Assembly (NCBI GenBank): GCA_009786675.1
Contig: WQRP01000017.1
Coordinates: 1-17,615 of the forward strand
DNA length: 17,615 nucleotides
Origin: Treponema sp.
GTDB taxonomy: Bacteria > Spirochaetota > Spirochaetia > Treponematales > Breznakiellaceae
Direction of reading: 5' to 3'
Shown here: piece after piece, positions 1 to 9,000 of the stretch
Position numbering within the stretch: the stretch's first letter is position 1
Layout: each line of letters starts with the position of its first letter
Notes under the pieces: generated by a model
What the model was told of the DNA's origin: nothing
What the model saw: only the letters and a program-made list of their open reading frames with translations
The model's database searches: none
Program-made: the position numbers and the translations under genes

Positions 1-812
1 ACGGCATCGTCGAAACCGCGCTTGACCACGGCATGACCATGATCGGGCACACCCTGGTCTGGCACACGCAGTCCCCGGGCTGGATGAACCCCCCGGGCAT
101 CCCCCGGGAACAGGCGATCGAGAACCTGGTGAACCACGTGACCGCCGTGGTAAGCCGTTACAGGGGCCGGGTACACGCCTGGGACGTGGTGAACGAGGCC
201 TTTCCAAGCTCGGTAACCCACAACCCCAGCGACTGGCGTTCCAACCTGCGCCGAACGCCCTGGCTGGACGCAATCGGCTACGAGTACATCGAGATCGCGT
301 TCCGGGCAGCCCACGCCGCCGACCCGGACGCGATCCTGTACTACAACGACTACAACCTGAACCAGCCGGGCAAGCGAGAGGCGGTGTTCCACATGGTGCG
401 GGAACTACGCGAGCGCGGGGTGCCCATCCACGGAATAGGGATGCAGGGGCACTACAGCCTGACCACACCGCCCAGGCAGGTGGAGGATTCGATCCGGCGG
501 TTCTCGGAACTTGGGGTGAAGATAAGCATTACTGAACTGGATATTACCGTGGATCACGCGCAGGGCTGGGAACGCCTTACCCCGGCCGCGGAAAGGATGC
601 AGGCCATACTTTTCGCCCAGCTGTTCATGATCTTCCGGGCGCACAGCGACGTCATAGAAAGGGTCACGCTGTGGGGCCTGGACGACGGCACTAGCTGGCG
701 GGCGGACAGGTTCCCGCTGCCCTTCAACCGGAACCTGAGCGCGAAGATGGCGTACTTCGCGATACTGGATCCGGAAGGGTTTTTACGGGAGAACGGGGTG
801 CCGGTGGATTAG
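1..812 (+). CDS. GH10 endo-1,4-beta-xylanase, C-terminal part (5' end outside window)
   Basis: This is a glycoside hydrolase family 10 enzyme, which cleaves internal beta-1,4 bonds of xylan by a retaining mechanism. The frame is already open at base 3, and codons before the ATG at 33 read in family register (GIVETALDHGM), so that ATG is internal and the gene begins upstream. Counting from base 33, GHTLVWH (residues 5-11) is the GH10 substrate-binding signature. WDVVNEAF (50-57) carries the acid/base Glu55, ISITELDI (164-171) carries the nucleophile Glu168, and TLWGLDDGTSWR (212-223) is the conserved aglycone-side Trp region. The barrel runs almost to the stop, so nothing is appended at the C-terminus. 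Any signal peptide or CBM would be upstream and is unseen. It converges on the Rpn gene with a 16-nt gap. The nearby GH11 lipoprotein suggests a shared role in hemicellulose breakdown. Confidence 0.95.
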   Translation, partial: GIVETALDHGMTMIGHTLVWHTQSPGWMNPPGIPREQAIENLVNHVTAVVSRYRGRVHAWDVVNEAFPSSVTHNPSDWRSNLRRTPWLDAIGYEYIEIAFRAAHAADPDAILYYNDYNLNQPGKREAVFHMVRELRERGVPIHGIGMQGHYSLTTPPRQVEDSIRRFSELGVKISITELDITVDHAQGWERLTPAAERMQAILFAQLFMIFRAHSDVIERVTLWGLDDGTSWRADRFPLPFNRNLSAKMAYFAILDPEGFLRENGVPVD

Positions 813-828
813 AGGGGAACCGCGCGGG

Positions 829-1704
829 TTAGGCTTCAGCCCCCGGCTCGAAATCCGGCCTTGCCGTCACCGTTCTGGTGCTGTACTCCCGGATAATCTC
901 CTCCGGCGACTTCCCGCTTTTCAGCAGCGCAAGAACCTCGTCACGGCCTCCCTCCCAGCCTTCCTCCCGGCCTTCCTCGTATCGTACCGCCAGAGCCTCC
1001 TCCAGCTTCCACTCTTTTGTCAGCATGTTCAGTACCTCCGTTCCGTGTTTTTCCAGAAACTCCCTCAGTATGTCCCGGTCGCGGCAGTATATGACCGCGC
1101 GCCCTATCGCCTCCGTCCTGTCGCCAAGCTCCCTCTCGAATTCCCGGGCCTTCGCGATGAACGCGCTGTACCAGCCAAGCTCGCGGCACCCGCCGAGTAT
1201 CGCCGCGTTCCTGCCGTGGTTTATGTTGACCACCCGCACCGCCAACTCAAGAGCCGGCGAATCCCTGGCGGGAAGGCCCAGGGACTCCCGCCCCCCGCAC
1301 ATGTCCGAGAGTTTCAGGATTTTCTCGTCGGGGAACGGGGCGGTTCCGTTGTACGCCACGATGAACTCCACGGAGGGAACGGCCATCGGCTTCGATGCGT
1401 AAATGCCCCGGTCGCCGCCGATGATTTTCTCGTAGACGCGGGCGATGTACATCAGCATTCGCAGCGGGATGTTCGGGTTTATCGTGGACTGGTGCTCGAT
1501 TAGCACCACCAGCTTGCCGCCTATCTCGAAGGAGATGTCGTTTAGCCTGTCCATGAAAAGCGCGTCGTTCAGGGTGTTGATTTTGACCGGCGTGTCGGGG
1601 GGAAGGCTTACGCCCTCCAGCGCGCAGTATAGATCCCGCAGCAGATCCTCGTCGCTGAAAAGCAGGGTGAAAACGCTGTCCTTGTACCTGGTGTTGGCGG
1701 CCAT
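829..1704 (-). CDS. Rpn-family recombination-promoting nuclease / putative transposase (PD-(D/E)XK)
   Basis: This is a full-length protein of about 291 residues of the Rpn/YhgA-like family, formerly called PD-(D/E)XK nuclease family transposases. Known members are DNA endonucleases that promote recombination; no separate mobile element is needed. The opening NTRYKDSVFTLLFSDEDLL is the family N-terminus. The nuclease core is seen as NDISF (Asp56) and the variant E-x-Q motif IEHQS (Glu70, Gln72), followed by the MLMYIARVYEKII helix. The tail YEEGREEGWEGG is the usual charged repeat, and the following LLKSGKSPEEI helix is also typical. The ATG at 1704 is chosen; an in-frame TTG three codons upstream (1713) is possible. 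Neither has a Shine-Dalgarno sequence, and a promoter ends 8 nt before the ATG, so the mRNA may be leaderless. No flanking terminal repeats are seen. Confidence 0.9.
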   Translation of the reverse strand: MAANTRYKDSVFTLLFSDEDLLRDLYCALEGVSLPPDTPVKINTLNDALFMDRLNDISFEIGGKLVVLIEHQSTINPNIPLRMLMYIARVYEKIIGGDRGIYASKPMAVPSVEFIVAYNGTAPFPDEKILKLSDMCGGRESLGLPARDSPALELAVRVVNINHGRNAAILGGCRELGWYSAFIAKAREFERELGDRTEAIGRAVIYCRDRDILREFLEKHGTEVLNMLTKEWKLEEALAVRYEEGREEGWEGGRDEVLALLKSGKSPEEIIREYSTRTVTARPDFEPGAEA

Positions 1705-1712
1705 ATGCGTCA

Positions 1713-1741
1713 ATTATGGTGCGCCGGAACGGTTTTGGCAA
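1713..1741 (-). promoter_or_regulatory. Candidate promoter of the Rpn gene, placed for a leaderless mRNA
   Basis: On the minus strand, TTGCCA (1736-1741) and CATAAT (1713-1718) are separated by exactly 17 nt. Only 8 nt lie between the -10 box and the ATG at 1704, so transcription would begin at or within a few bases of the start codon. There is no GGAG-type sequence between. It is the weakest hexamer pair of the three similar cases in this window. Confidence 0.45.
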
Positions 1742-1779
1742 TATGCAGGGGAAAACTGACTTCCGTGGAGACAAACGAA

Positions 1780-1813
1780 CCCGGCCGCTTCCCGTTGCGG
1801 GAAAGCGGCCGGG
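1780..1813 (-). terminator. Hairpin terminator after the GH11 lipoprotein operon
   Basis: Arms beginning CCCGGCCGCT and ending AGCGGCCGGG pair over about 15 bp with one bulged base and a TTG loop. On the minus strand the hairpin begins 9 nt after the stop codon at 1822 and is followed by a T-rich but interrupted stretch (TTCGTTTGTC). The placement fits an intrinsic terminator for the operon. The weak T tract leaves some doubt about efficiency. Confidence 0.7.
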
Positions 1814-1821
1814 CTAGTCCC

Positions 1822-4800
1822 CTAGCAATGATCGCAGCCGCTGGGGTTGGTGCATACGCGATTGGTACCGTACCTAATGCAAAGCGCGGTTACCCTGCCA
1901 TCGCCCGAACTGCGAGCAGTGCCGCCGAAACCCTCCACACACCACGAAACTTCATACAGCCTGGCAAGACTGCAAAATTCTATGGTGGTTCCGCTATAGG
2001 TTTGCGAGCCGATGTTCGCCTCCCAAAAATTAAAATGATCCGTGACGTTAATCGTGCTGGTACGCGCCCCGTCTCCCCCCGTTAGCTGGCTGCCCTGGCG
2101 CACGCTGAAAATTTGCAGAAAGTTTACCGACTGCCCAGTGAGCGCCGGCTGCCCTATCCTCCATCCCGTTACGACATCGTAAGTCTCGCCGTTCGAGGTA
2201 AAGGAGCCGTGGTGCATGTAGCCGCTTCTTGCGTTGCCGTTGTTATCTACCGGTACCCAGTTGCGCCAGGATTCGACGATATACCATTCAATCTGATGAT
2301 GCTGCGAGTCGAAAACCCAGCCGTAAAGGGTAAGGTATGTCGCGCCATTGGTGCTGGTAAACGAGGCGGTACTCTGGCGCACCGATATAGGGCCTACCTC
2401 CTCTATGGTGGGGAACGAGGTGGGATTGTCGGTTTGCCCCAGCCATCTTCTGCCCACGCGGAAAAGCGTGTTGTACGTCTGGTTCCATGTTCCAGAGAAA
2501 GATCCGTCATCGTAGATGTACATTACGAAACCTTCCGCGCCACGGTGATCTGTCCATGCCTCGAAGTCGAACCCGTTGACCCTTCCGGCGAGCCCGTTGT
2601 CATTGGCAAACCGGGTGCCGTATCTACCGTCAAACCTGTGCAAAACCTGCGGCCCGCCGCCGCCCCCGACAATACCAAGCAGTTCCTGTATGGATCTGCC
2701 GCCTATCGAAATGCCGGTAACGGTATAGTCAAAATGCTCCCCCGGGTCTGTCCCCAAAAACGGGAGGCTAAAATTGGCCCAGTCGGGGACATTAACAGCA
2801 ACATCGCCGGGAATAGTTACAGTCCATGTCCCGCCTGCCGTGAAAAATGTATTAACATTTGGATCAAGGCCCTGCGTCTGCATTAGCCCCGCTGCAGCCG
2901 CCGTACCGCTTATCGCGATATCGGGGGGAGGGGTGCCGCCATACAAGCGGCGTAAGTTGATAACGTCAAAACCCAAACCGTTGTTATGGTCATGCTGACC
3001 CGTACCGCGCCCGGACACCAGGATTCCATTGGGTGTGGGCGTCAATGTCGCGCCCCTGCTGCCTATGTAGGCAGAATTTATCACTGCCCGCCATATATCG
3101 ATCGGATCGAGATCGACCCCAGGTGCCATTATTACCGGAGTCGGCGCACTGGTAATGCTGCCCAGGATACCTTCGCGGGTTACCCTTACGGTAATGGCAT
3201 GGAGCGCGTCCGCAGACTGCAATACATAGCTGCGGCCTGTCGCGCCGGCGATGCTTTCGGACCCCCTTCTCCACTGAAGGGAGACGGCTCCCCCCGTGCC
3301 ATCAAGAGAGTATGTTGCCGTCAGCATCTCGCCCACCTGTGGCGTACCGGCAATGGTTACCTGTCCCTCCAGAACGGGAAGATAATGGTCGGATCCCCCG
3401 CGAATTACCGTCAGATCTGTAACGGTAAATACCGCGCCGGCAGTGTTTCCCCTAACCCTAATTGCCTGAGGGTCGGCGTTCGTGATCGCATTCACGTCGT
3501 TCTCGGTTAGGGTGTGCTGGAACACAAATCTGTCCCCGGCCGAAACAGAGGCCGTGAAACCGCCAAGCGGGCTCCAGCCGCCGTGATTAATGTTGAGCAA
3601 TATTGTATTGTCCGCCCCGGCAATTCCGACTACCCGTATAAAATCGCCGGGTTGGAAGTCAAAGCCGGGATGCCGAAGGTCAAAGCCCGCCCAGTTCGCG
3701 TAAGGCGTAACCCTAAGCGCGTTTCTGCCTTGGTATTCGGCTGTTTCAATGGACACGTCGGTGGCATAACCTGCTCGCTCCAAGTACGGCCAGACATGGT
3801 CCCAGGGCTGGCCCGGTGACATATCTTGAATATCCCTATTCGAGGCCAGATCGAAAAGCGTCACTGCCTCCAACTCGCCGCCTATCACACGGATGGTGGC
3901 ATTGGTAGAGGCAAAATCGCCCCTTGAAGTAAAATTGCAGTTGTTGAACGTGCCAAACTGGGCCGCCGTGGCACAACAGCATCTTTCCAATGAAGCACCA
4001 CCCCAGTTGGCTATGTTTCTTAAAACCTCTTCCGCATCGGTGCCGTAAATAACCCCGTCGGACATTTGAAAAACGCCCTCGTAGCCAACACCCACGCCAC
4101 CGCCAGAGCTGGCAGCAGCATTGCCCGAAATTCCACCGCCACTCATGATAAACGTTCCCCTCACATACACACCACCACCGCCGGAGTTAAGGGTAGCATT
4201 CCCGGTAATTTCCCCGCCACTCATGATGAATGTTCCTGTACCACCAACATAAACACCGCCGCCATTCCAATCAGCGACATTATAGGAAATCATTCCATTG
4301 TGCATGGCGAATGTCCCGTTTGAACTCACATTGACACCGCCACCAGCCCCAGCGACATTATAGGAAATCGTTCCATTGTGCATGGTGAATGTCCCGTTTG
4401 AACGCACATTGACACCGCCGCCATCCCAGCCATAAGAAATATTGCCGGTAATCTTTGACCCGTCACGCATAATAAGGGTGCCGCCGTCCACTCGTACCAA
4501 TGCCTGGGTGTTACCGACCCTGCCCTGCAGCGTGATGTTGCCGCCCAGTTCCAGCGTAACGCCGGAGCCTACGGTAAAGAGGCTTCCGGTTCGCCAAGGG
4601 GCAAGGTTTACGGTGCGAGCATCGCCAAGGCCACGCAGGACGATAGTAATGTCATGAAAGTCCAGCCAGTGGGGTTCAAGGGTTTCATCGACAGGTACAT
4701 AGATATGGTATGTAACACCACTCTGCGCATGATCCCGAAGGTAAGCAAGTCGCATGGCCAGATACCCAAGTTCGGGTGCGGAAAGACCACGGTCAAAGGT

Positions 4801-6024
4801 AATTGTAATCGAATATGAATCGCCTACGGTCACGGCCACCGTATTGGGATGGTCATAGCCAGGGTCAGATTGCGACCAGTCGAACTGGATAGAGGAGCGG
4901 TTTCTGACATGCCCCGCAATGGCGGACTTTACAGAGGGCTGATCCGGAAAGTTTTCGGCGTTAATAAGTTCGTTCGGAAAGGCCATGCGAATCAACGCGG
5001 CATCGACCAGCGCTTCCAGATTGTGTGGGGTTCCTGCGGTAGACTGTACAACATTGAACCAATAGATAATGCCGGTACGGTCAGTGGCATGAAAATTGTC
5101 AGGATTGACGCCGACGATCCCCAGGTGGCTAAAATGCCCCACCGTGATTCCTACAGTGTCAAAATCCCACGATTGCGACTCGCTGTCCCATGCGGAAAGG
5201 ATATATCGTCGCAGCGAAACGGGAAAATGGGCCAGCGTAAACTCTTGCGTAAAGTCGCTTTCCATGTCTCGGTACACATGCAGGATCTCGTGTATCACGG
5301 CTTCTTCCCAATGGTTGTTCATAAGCGTAAAGGTCACGCGGTACTGGCCTGCGGGCATGTCATCAAATTCGCCAGGGTTTTCGGTTGTCGATCCGTCGCC
5401 CAAATTCCACTCATCGACAAAGTAAAAAGTCCCCCAATCCGTTTCGTCGCCCCCGCTAATCCGCCAGATGGCCATTCTTGCGTAGACGATGCTGTCTTCG
5501 ATATAGGGACGCAAGATTATGTTCCAGCTAAACGTTCCGTAGTAGCCGGCGTTCTCTATCGGGGAAAGCGCCACGTTGCCGCCAACGGTTTGCCCCGGAG
5601 TCACGGTAAAATTAAGCCTGCCGCTCGCCACCGGAGTCATATCGCCGGGCAGATATGCGGTTACGTCCAGCCTCCAGTTTCCCGCATCCAAGTCGATCGT
5701 GTAGGAAGTGCCATGCAGGGTATCGTCAAAGCAATTGTTGCGGCCGGACAAATCCGTAAACTGAAGCCCGAATCTGTCGAAAGGGGTCGGCGAACCCGGC
5801 ATAATCGTCCGTTCCAAACCCTGCCCGTTTATCGTAAGCGAAAAGGTGCCGGTTCTGGTTTCCGTCCCCGTCCCCGGCCCCGTCACCGTTCCGCGCCCCG
5901 GCGGGTCAAGCGGGTTTCGGCAGCCGGGCAAAAGCAACAGGGCGCTTGCGACAAGCAATATTGCGAAAACGTTTTTAACACTGGCCCCTTGCGTGCCACG
6001 GTTTAACAGGTGCATATTTGTCAT
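1822..6024 (-). CDS. Multidomain surface lipoprotein with beta-helix repeats and C-terminal GH11 xylanase
   Basis: This 1400-residue protein is predicted to be a lipid-anchored, surface or periplasmic endo-1,4-beta-xylanase. Residues 19-35 are a hydrophobic signal ending in lipobox LLPGC, with Cys35 lipidated. Residues 56-155 and 160-270 look like small beta domains. Residues 455-660 form a right-handed beta-helix with repeats of the type GGGVNVRSNGTFTMHNGTIS. Residues 681-697 hold four Cys, including CCC. Residues 715-876 resemble a jelly-roll CBM, 882-966 an Ig-like domain, and 970-1115 a second CBM-like region. Residues 1127-1386 are a GH11 domain: FEAWTDH, GSFSGTWNQ, IEWYIVESW with nucleophile Glu1246, a thumb near PALTG, FSVRQ, and CVEGFGG with acid/base Glu1364. 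The tail CTNPSGCDHC is Cys-rich. The ATG at 6024 is set by TAAGGAGG 8 nt upstream. It follows its partner gene by 18 nt. The GH11 and lipobox calls are firm; the middle-domain names are inferred. Confidence 0.92.
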   Translation of the reverse strand: MTNMHLLNRGTQGASVKNVFAILLVASALLLLPGCRNPLDPPGRGTVTGPGTGTETRTGTFSLTINGQGLERTIMPGSPTPFDRFGLQFTDLSGRNNCFDDTLHGTSYTIDLDAGNWRLDVTAYLPGDMTPVASGRLNFTVTPGQTVGGNVALSPIENAGYYGTFSWNIILRPYIEDSIVYARMAIWRISGGDETDWGTFYFVDEWNLGDGSTTENPGEFDDMPAGQYRVTFTLMNNHWEEAVIHEILHVYRDMESDFTQEFTLAHFPVSLRRYILSAWDSESQSWDFDTVGITVGHFSHLGIVGVNPDNFHATDRTGIIYWFNVVQSTAGTPHNLEALVDAALIRMAFPNELINAENFPDQPSVKSAIAGHVRNRSSIQFDWSQSDPGYDHPNTVAVTVGDSYSITITFDRGLSAPELGYLAMRLAYLRDHAQSGVTYHIYVPVDETLEPHWLDFHDITIVLRGLGDARTVNLAPWRTGSLFTVGSGVTLELGGNITLQGRVGNTQALVRVDGGTLIMRDGSKITGNISYGWDGGGVNVRSNGTFTMHNGTISYNVAGAGGGVNVSSNGTFAMHNGMISYNVADWNGGGVYVGGTGTFIMSGGEITGNATLNSGGGGVYVRGTFIMSGGGISGNAAASSGGGVGVGYEGVFQMSDGVIYGTDAEEVLRNIANWGGASLERCCCATAAQFGTFNNCNFTSRGDFASTNATIRVIGGELEAVTLFDLASNRDIQDMSPGQPWDHVWPYLERAGYATDVSIETAEYQGRNALRVTPYANWAGFDLRHPGFDFQPGDFIRVVGIAGADNTILLNINHGGWSPLGGFTASVSAGDRFVFQHTLTENDVNAITNADPQAIRVRGNTAGAVFTVTDLTVIRGGSDHYLPVLEGQVTIAGTPQVGEMLTATYSLDGTGGAVSLQWRRGSESIAGATGRSYVLQSADALHAITVRVTREGILGSITSAPTPVIMAPGVDLDPIDIWRAVINSAYIGSRGATLTPTPNGILVSGRGTGQHDHNNGLGFDVINLRRLYGGTPPPDIAISGTAAAAGLMQTQGLDPNVNTFFTAGGTWTVTIPGDVAVNVPDWANFSLPFLGTDPGEHFDYTVTGISIGGRSIQELLGIVGGGGGPQVLHRFDGRYGTRFANDNGLAGRVNGFDFEAWTDHRGAEGFVMYIYDDGSFSGTWNQTYNTLFRVGRRWLGQTDNPTSFPTIEEVGPISVRQSTASFTSTNGATYLTLYGWVFDSQHHQIEWYIVESWRNWVPVDNNGNARSGYMHHGSFTSNGETYDVVTGWRIGQPALTGQSVNFLQIFSVRQGSQLTGGDGARTSTINVTDHFNFWEANIGSQTYSGTTIEFCSLARLYEVSWCVEGFGGTARSSGDGRVTALCIRYGTNRVCTNPSGCDHC
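1867..2646 (-). other. GH11 xylanase catalytic domain within the 1400-residue lipoprotein
   Basis: This stretch encodes residues about 1127-1386. The order of GH11 landmarks is complete: the FEAWTDH strand, GSFSGTWNQTYNTLFRVGRRW, LTLYGWVFD, the nucleophile strand IEWYIVESW, GETYDV, the thumb, FLQIFSVRQ, ITVTDHF-like INVTDHF, and the acid/base strand WCVEGFGGTARSSG. Both catalytic glutamates are present, so the domain is likely active. GH11 enzymes are usually small, secreted single-domain proteins of about 200 residues. Here the domain sits at the end of a protein seven times that size. Confidence 0.9.
4039..4497 (-). repeat. Beta-helix repeat region of the GH11 lipoprotein
   Basis: Residues about 510-662 hold roughly five to six turns of 22-27 residues with the pattern GGGVxVxxxGTFxMxxGxIxxN. 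The same pattern and a similar leading segment (GSLFTVGSGVTLELGGNITLQG-like) occur in the upstream partner gene. This fold is typical of polymorphic outer-membrane or adhesin-like surface proteins. Confidence 0.85.
4272..4427 (-). repeat. Two nearly identical 78-bp tandem units inside the beta-helix
   Basis: The block starting at 4272 recurs at 4350 with only a few base differences across 78 bp, or 26 codons. Other turns of the same helix are much more diverged. This points to a recent in-frame duplication and a site where copy number could change by slippage or recombination without breaking the frame. Confidence 0.8.
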
Positions 6025-6032
6025 CTCTCGTT

Positions 6033-6040
6033 CCTCCTTA
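6033..6040 (-). promoter_or_regulatory. Strong ribosome binding site of the GH11 lipoprotein gene
   Basis: TAAGGAGG lies 8 nt before the ATG at 6024, inside the 18-nt gap after the upstream stop codon. It fixes the start over an in-frame ATG three codons later and a GTG at residue 16, and it supports translation from a shared mRNA. Confidence 0.85.
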
Positions 6041-6042
6041 TT

Positions 6043-9000
6043 TTACAGCCTTACCGTGACGGCAATGCGCTTGCTGTTCTGTACGCCGCCCCTGTCAACG
6101 ATTACCGTCACAAAATGCGTCCCTATACGGTCACCAAAGAAGTCTGTATCCAGGGTTAGGGTTTGCGCGTAATTCCCAGAAACTACCCACAATTCCGTAA
6201 TTTCGCCATGGGCAGCGAGCCACCTGATACTGTCGAACTGCTCAGGGGCGGACACGGTAATGGTCGTCGAGCTTGGGTGCGTAGTTCCCAGAATACTTAT
6301 AGTCGGGCCCTCTATTTCCTCCATATCCACCTGTATGCCCGGCGCAAAGGTAATGGCAAAGGTTCTCGATCCGGTATATTCCAGAACGCCGTCCGTAAAA
6401 TGCAGGGTGTATCTGGTGGAAACCAGCCAGTTGGCGGGCGCTGTACCCCACCAGGCGGTGCTGTCCGAACGGACATACAGGGCCGAGCTCGCCTCGGTGC
6501 CGGCCGTGTTTCCGCTGGCCGGCGGTGTCGCGTCAATGCCATAAACAACCCCGTCGGTCATGTTAAAGAATCCATCCGGACCGGCGACACGCACGCCGCC
6601 GCCAAGTGACTCGGCGCGATTGCCCAGAATTGTCCCGCCGTGCATGTAAAACGTGCCGTTGCCGGCGCTAACCCCGCCACCATAAGCATTCGCGGTATTG
6701 TTGGAAATTGTCCCGGCAAACATCGTAAAGATGCCACCGTTGATGGAATTCACGCCGCCGCCATTGTTGCCCGCATTGTTGTTGGATATTGTCCCGTTGT
6801 ACATGGTAAACGTGGTTTCAGGGGTGGCAAGCTGTACGCCACCGCCGTTTGCGTGTGCGGTGTTGCCATAGATTGTCCCGTTGTGCATCGTAAATACCCC
6901 AGCATCGCCTAGCTGCACGCCGCCGCCGCTCTCACCTGCCGTGTTTTCACGGATTTGCCCGCCGTGCATGTTAAAGCTTCCCCTCCAGATATTCACGCCA
7001 CCGCCATGGCCGCCGCCCGTGGCAGTGTTTCCGGAGATAATCCCGCCGATCATGTTGAAGGTTCCAAGACCGATATGTACGCCCCCACCATTGTTTGCCG
7101 TGTTCCCTAAGATATTCCCGCCGTCCATGGTAAACATGCCGTTGCTGCCAATATTCACGCCGCCGCCGTCCGTGATCGAAGTGTTGCCGGAAATATCCCC
7201 GTTGCTCATGAAGAATGTCCCAACGCCTTCAACATGCACCCCGCCGCCGGCGGGCCAGTTATTATTGATGTTGCCGGAAACATGGTTGTCCGATATTGAC
7301 CCGTTGTTCATAAAGAATACCCCGGCGACATTAACCCCGCCACCGCCGGCCCAGCCACTGGGAGAAGTCGCGGTATTGCCGGAGATAACCCCGTTGTTCA
7401 TGGTAAACATCCCGCCCTCGTCAACGCGAACGCCGCCGCCGCTCGATCCGGCGTTATTGGTGTTGCCGATAATTCTTGCCGTCGGCGCGTTCATCGTGAA
7501 CGTTCCATCCGACTGCACCAGCACCAAGGGCGCGGTGTTCGTGGTCAGGCCGTGCAGGGTGACATTGTCGCCAAGCGTCAGGCTGGTTCCGGGGCCAACG
7601 GTAAACAGGCTTCCCGGGCCGGCAACGGTTACGGTGCCCGGCGCGGTTCCGCGCAGAAGCACGTTTACGATCCTGTTGTCAAACGTCAGATCATGGGGGG
7701 CAAGGGTTTCGGCGGGAAGTATCTCGACAAGATAGTGCCTGCCGGTTCCCGCGTTCGCGTGCAGCCATCCAAGCTGCTCGGCCAGGGATGTGCCGACTGC
7801 CCGTATGGGGTTGTCCGGGGTTCCCTCCCCACCCTGCCCGGCCGGGATCCAGTTGGCGGTAACGGTTATCGCCGCGTTAGGCATCGTAAATAAGGCGGTG
7901 CCTGGGCTGCTAGCGTCCACGAACGTCACCGCCGGCGAGCTTGTCCAGCCGGCGAACGTGTAGCCCGGGCGAGTTCCCGCGTTGATCGCTACGATTGCCC
8001 CGGCTACCTGGTTGGCCACGGTTGTCGTCCCATCCGGCCGAACGTCCACCATGGTGACGGTATGGGTCGCCGCCCCGGTATCCGGAAACACCGCGGTTAC
8101 AACGCCGGAGTTTGCCGCGTTGACAACGGTCGTAGCCCCCGCGACGGTAAAGAAGTTCGCCGCCACGCCATCCAGGGTAAAGCCTTCCCTGGCCGTCAGG
8201 GTTATGGTTGCCGTATACGCGGTTCCGGCGACAAAACCTCTCGTAACGGCAGCCCATGCAACGGTCCCCGTAAACTGCAGTGTTTCGGTAATCACCGTCA
8301 CCGGCGTTGCCCCGATGGCCGGGGCAGTTACGCCCTGTATCTCCGCGATATTGACGGGTACAAGGTCGGCGCTCCAGCTGGCGGTAACGGTCACCGCCGA
8401 ACCGGGCATCGTAAAGGTAGTGCTTGCGCTGCTAGCGTCCGCGAACGTCACCGCCGGCGAGCTTGTCCAGCCGGTGAACGTGTAGCCCGGGCGAGTTCCC
8501 GCGTTGATTGGCACGATTGCCCCAGCTGCCTGGTTGGCCACGGTTGTCGTTCCGCCCGCCCAAATGCCCGACATGGTGACGGCGTGGGTGGCAATTACCT
8601 CGAACGACACGGTATTGCTCGCCGTCCTGCCGTCGCCGTAACTTACGATGATTGTGGCGCCGTGAGTTCCGGCGCCTAATCCAGCCTGCGGGCGCACCGT
8701 AATGGTCGCGCTGCCGCCGGCCGCGATGGAAGTTACGGCGGTATGATTGCCCAGTTCAAACGAGCCGGGATTGTCCCCGCCAAGAGCAATATTCGTAACG
8801 TTTGCCGTACCCGTGCCGGTGTTCGTTATCGTCACGTTTCGCGCCGCCGGCCGCTCGTAGCCAACCAAAACGGAGTCAAAAACCGGGCGCGAAACGATAA
8901 GATTCGGCGTGTCGGGATCCAGGGCCGTAAACACCGCCCTGATTGTCACCGCGCCGCCCGGCATGGTGAACGTGGCCGGGTTTGCCGTCGGGCTGGAAAG

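Noticed and set aside
829..1741. Rpn gene as a complete insertion sequence
   Set aside because: No terminal inverted repeats or target-site duplication were found on either side. Rpn genes usually are not bounded elements.
4849..6006. 385-codon open frame on the + strand
   Set aside because: Antisense shadow of the GH11 lipoprotein gene. Its protein is Arg/Gly/Val-rich, with no domain, signal or ribosome binding site.
4039..7524. Regularly spaced repeats resembling a CRISPR array
   Set aside because: The repeats are protein-coding, diverged, in frame and of variable length, with no constant repeat/unique spacer pattern. They are beta-helix turns.
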